Assembly (NCBI RefSeq): GCF_035751725.1
Contig: NZ_CP142104.1
Coordinates: 2,728,001 to 2,792,000 of the forward strand
Length of the DNA stretch: 64,000 nt
Direction: 5' to 3'
Origin: Pseudomonas frederiksbergensis
Lineage (GTDB): Bacteria; Pseudomonadota; Gammaproteobacteria; Pseudomonadales; Pseudomonadaceae
Shown here: piece by piece, positions 62,044 to 64,000 of the stretch
Position numbering within the stretch: position 1 is the stretch's first letter
Layout: each line of letters begins with the position of its first letter
Notes under the pieces: generated by a model
The model's database searches: none
Told to the model about the DNA's origin: nothing
What the model saw: the letters and a program-made list of their open reading frames with translations, nothing else
Position numbers and translations under genes: made by a program

Positions 62044-62910
62044 ATGAACGTCTCCTTCCGCCAGCTTCGCGCCTTCATCCTGATCGCTGAAACCTCCAGT
62101 TTTACCCGCACGGCTGAACAACTGCACCTGTCCCAGCCGGCGCTGAGCTACAGCATCCGCAAACTGGAGGAGAGCATGGGTTTGCAGTTGCTCGCGCGTA
62201 ACACCCGCAGCGTCGAGTTGACGCCCGCCGGTGAGCATTTCCTGCCCCAGGCCCGGCGTATGCTGCGGGACATGGACGACGCCGTGCGCGACGCCCGCGA
62301 CACCCTCAGCCTGATCCGCGGCACGCTCCGGCTGGCGGCGCTGCCTACCGCTGCCGCGTCATTCCTGCCAGTGGTTATCGCCTCGTTCCAGCGTGAGCAC
62401 CCAGGCGTGAAGGTGCATCTTCTGGATGGTCGCGCCGGGGAAATCATGGGTTGGGTGCAGGGAGGCGAGGTGGACGCCGGCATCAGTTCGTTGCCGGACG
62501 ACTTGTCTGGCTTGAGCTTCGAGCGCCTGCTGGATGACAACCTGGTCCTGCTCAGCCACAAGGATCATCACCGCGACTGGAAACAGCAGCCCTATATCGC
62601 CCTGACGCCGGACACCAGCATCCGGCCTTTGGCCGATGCGGCATTGCGCTATTTAAACGTTGACCCAGCGCCAGCCTGGGAAGTGGCGCACATGAGCACG
62701 GCCACGGCGCTGGTCCGCGAGGGGCTGGGGTTTTCCTTGCTGCCGGCCAGTTGCACGGCGGTGTTCAACATCGGTGAACAGTGTGCGATCACCGCCATCG
62801 ACCAACCGGCGAAACGCTCGATTGGCTTGCTGCAGCGCAAGCCGGTGGCTCCGTCGCCGTCGTTAAGCCAGTTCATGGGGCATGTGCGGCGGGTATTGCG
62901 CCAGGAATGA
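62044..62910 (+). CDS. LysR-family regulator of the AtuA/CitMHS operon
   Basis: 288 residues. HTH about 1-60 (NVSFRQLRAFILIAETSSFTRTAEQLHLSQPALSYSIRKLEESMG), effector domain shorter than usual. Divergent from the AtuA-like operon, so it probably activates it with a pathway acid as inducer. Confidence 0.9.
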   Translation: MNVSFRQLRAFILIAETSSFTRTAEQLHLSQPALSYSIRKLEESMGLQLLARNTRSVELTPAGEHFLPQARRMLRDMDDAVRDARDTLSLIRGTLRLAALPTAAASFLPVVIASFQREHPGVKVHLLDGRAGEIMGWVQGGEVDAGISSLPDDLSGLSFERLLDDNLVLLSHKDHHRDWKQQPYIALTPDTSIRPLADAALRYLNVDPAPAWEVAHMSTATALVREGLGFSLLPASCTAVFNIGEQCAITAIDQPAKRSIGLLQRKPVAPSPSLSQFMGHVRRVLRQE

Positions 62911-62948
62911 AGGCCCATGCGCGGCCTTCGCGAGCCCGCCCAGCACCG

Positions 62949-63800
62949 TCACTGAGTGCCAAACATCGCCGTCCAATAAATCCCCGCATCGCTCTTCGGG
63001 TCCACCGCATACCCAGCCCCCAGTTCGCGAAATTGCGGATTCATCAGGTTGGCGCAGTGCCCCGGGCTCGCCAGCCAGCCGTCCACCACCTTCAGCGCCG
63101 TGTCTTGCCCGGCGGCGATGTTTTCGCCGATGGCCTGCGCGAGGTAGCCCGCCAGCTCGGCGCGGTCGCCCGGCATGCGCCCGTCACGGTCCCTGTGATC
63201 GAAGAAGTTGTTATTGGCCATGGCGCGGGTGTGATTGACAGCGGCCAGGGCCAGGGTGGCGTTCCAGGCCAGTGGCGTCGTGGCGGTGAAGGCCTCGGTC
63301 CCGCAACGGCGCGGCTGCGCACGGGCGCTGTTGATCAGCTTGAGCAGTTTCTGGCCTTCGGCCTGCCAGTCACCGAGGCGCGCGGACAACAGTGGGCGGG
63401 CGAGCACAATACGCCATTCACGGTCCAGGCGGCTGACGCCGATGTCGACAAACTGCGGGTCCAGCACGACTTGGCAGAAGCTTTCTTGTACGGCTTTCAT
63501 CGCGGCCTGGGCGTCGCGAGGTCCGGAAAGGCTGATGGCTTGCACATTGACCATCGGATAGGCCGCCCGGGCCAAGGCCTGTTGAAGATCGCCGATGCCA
63601 TTGGCCGACAGGATCAACCGCGAATCCATCGCCAGCGGAGGCAACTCCAGGGATGCCTGGCCGGCGCAGCTTTGGGACTGGCTGCGGTAGAGGTTGATGG
63701 ACTCGACCAGTTGCGTCTCTTCGGTAGCTGCGGCGCTGGCGGCAAAAGCCAGTCCCAGCGACAGCGCGGCAAGGCGCATGACGGAAAAAATGGCACGCAT
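62949..63800 (-). CDS. Secreted CAP-domain (SCP/YkwD-like) protein
   Basis: 283 residues from the ATG at 63800; the frame is open 42 codons further, unsupported. Signal peptide about 1-24. An N-terminal domain of about 120 residues I do not recognise is followed by the CAP domain (about 140-283): AVNHTRAMANNNFFDHRDRDG, GENIAAGQ and GWLASPGHCANLMNPQFRELG, including the conserved His/Glu pocket. Bacterial CAP proteins are extracytoplasmic; function here unknown. Confidence 0.88.
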   Translation of the reverse strand: MRAIFSVMRLAALSLGLAFAASAAATEETQLVESINLYRSQSQSCAGQASLELPPLAMDSRLILSANGIGDLQQALARAAYPMVNVQAISLSGPRDAQAAMKAVQESFCQVVLDPQFVDIGVSRLDREWRIVLARPLLSARLGDWQAEGQKLLKLINSARAQPRRCGTEAFTATTPLAWNATLALAAVNHTRAMANNNFFDHRDRDGRMPGDRAELAGYLAQAIGENIAAGQDTALKVVDGWLASPGHCANLMNPQFRELGAGYAVDPKSDAGIYWTAMFGTQ

Positions 63801-64000
63801 GTAAATCTCCCTTGAGCGGACGGCGCCTATGATGCGCAATTTTTGCCCCGCTGGGGCAACGGTATTCACGCTCTCTTGAAATCCCGTGCAACGGCACCGT
63901 TTGGTACCGTTTGGGATGATCCTCAAGTAGTCGGATCAATTTTCAAGCGAATAGGTCCATTTTCGTCGTCTCAAGGCCATAAAACTTCGAGCGCATCAGC
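63801..64000. other. Interval at the window edge
   Basis: 200 bp. A short hairpin (TGCCCCGCTGGGGCA near 63844-63858) and a repeated ACCGTTTGG near 63896-63915 are visible; no gene start could be recognised. Confidence 0.4.

Noticed and set aside
1..64000. Prophage, insertion sequence, CRISPR array, tRNA or rRNA
   Set aside because: No transposase or integrase frames, no regularly spaced repeats and no tRNA-like clover patterns were noticed; only REP/REPIN elements and the lipoprotein duplication repeat.

Overview
The window reads as chromosome of a Pseudomonas of the fluorescens group. The GC content is high and codon use is uniform. The quinoprotein alcohol-oxidation cluster has the gene order I know from the P. 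putida ped and P. aeruginosa exa/erc loci, and REP/REPIN hairpins of the fluorescens type (cores such as GTGGCGAGGGAGC, GTGGGAGC, GTTGGAGCGGGC) sit between many genes. No tRNA, rRNA, CRISPR array or insertion sequence was seen.

Layout. (1) 1-13446: the right half of a type VI secretion locus. It holds a class-3 lipase effector cut by the window edge, three tandem paralogous lipoproteins (probable immunity proteins), a PAAR tip protein, a two-segment membrane protein of unknown role, then tssM-A-F-G-J-E, with most starts overlapping the preceding stop. (2) 13554-18683: an SDR, then on the minus strand a trans-4-hydroxyproline module (2-epimerase plus three-subunit D-hydroxyproline dehydrogenase, including a 78-residue [2Fe-2S] subunit) under a GntR/FCD regulator. 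(3) 18775-23710: a divergent MFS transporter / MocR regulator pair and a TonB-dependent receptor. (4) 23760-31391: an SDR lacking the usual catalytic Tyr, a 4-OT tautomerase and a LysR regulator that share a repeated operator-like box; an NTF2-like protein; an ADP-ribosylglycohydrolase; a LysR/glucarate-dehydratase-family divergon; a porin.

(5) 31588-55355: the quinoprotein alcohol oxidation regulon. Sensors and regulators are a FIST protein, PedS1/ErcS'-like kinase, AgmR/PedR1, PedS2-PedR2 and ErcS. Catalysis comes from a calcium-type PedE/ExaA and a lanthanide-type PedH alcohol dehydrogenase, cytochrome c (PedF), the accessory proteins PedG, SoxYZ-like carrier and zinc metallohydrolase, the aldehyde dehydrogenase PedI/ExaC, and an Fe-alcohol dehydrogenase (ErcA). 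An ABC system (PedC-B-A1-A2), a CxxxCW rhodanese, a pentapeptide-repeat protein and a solitary 23-codon pqqA complete it. A two-part DNA motif with its halves 30-33 nt apart precedes seven transcription units of this cluster and is the most interesting regulatory signal found.

(6) 55708-63800: mqo, an Rrf2-family regulator divergent from a thioredoxin-reductase-like flavoprotein, a CitMHS transporter with a two-gene AtuA-like operon and a divergent LysR regulator (substrate unknown), and a secreted CAP-domain protein.

How the genes work together. Alcohols are oxidised in the periplasm by PedE or PedH (PQQ, with Ca2+ or Ln3+), electrons pass to PedF, and PedI oxidises the aldehyde in the cytoplasm. 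The kinases and response regulators set expression, and the local pqqA may raise cofactor supply on demand.
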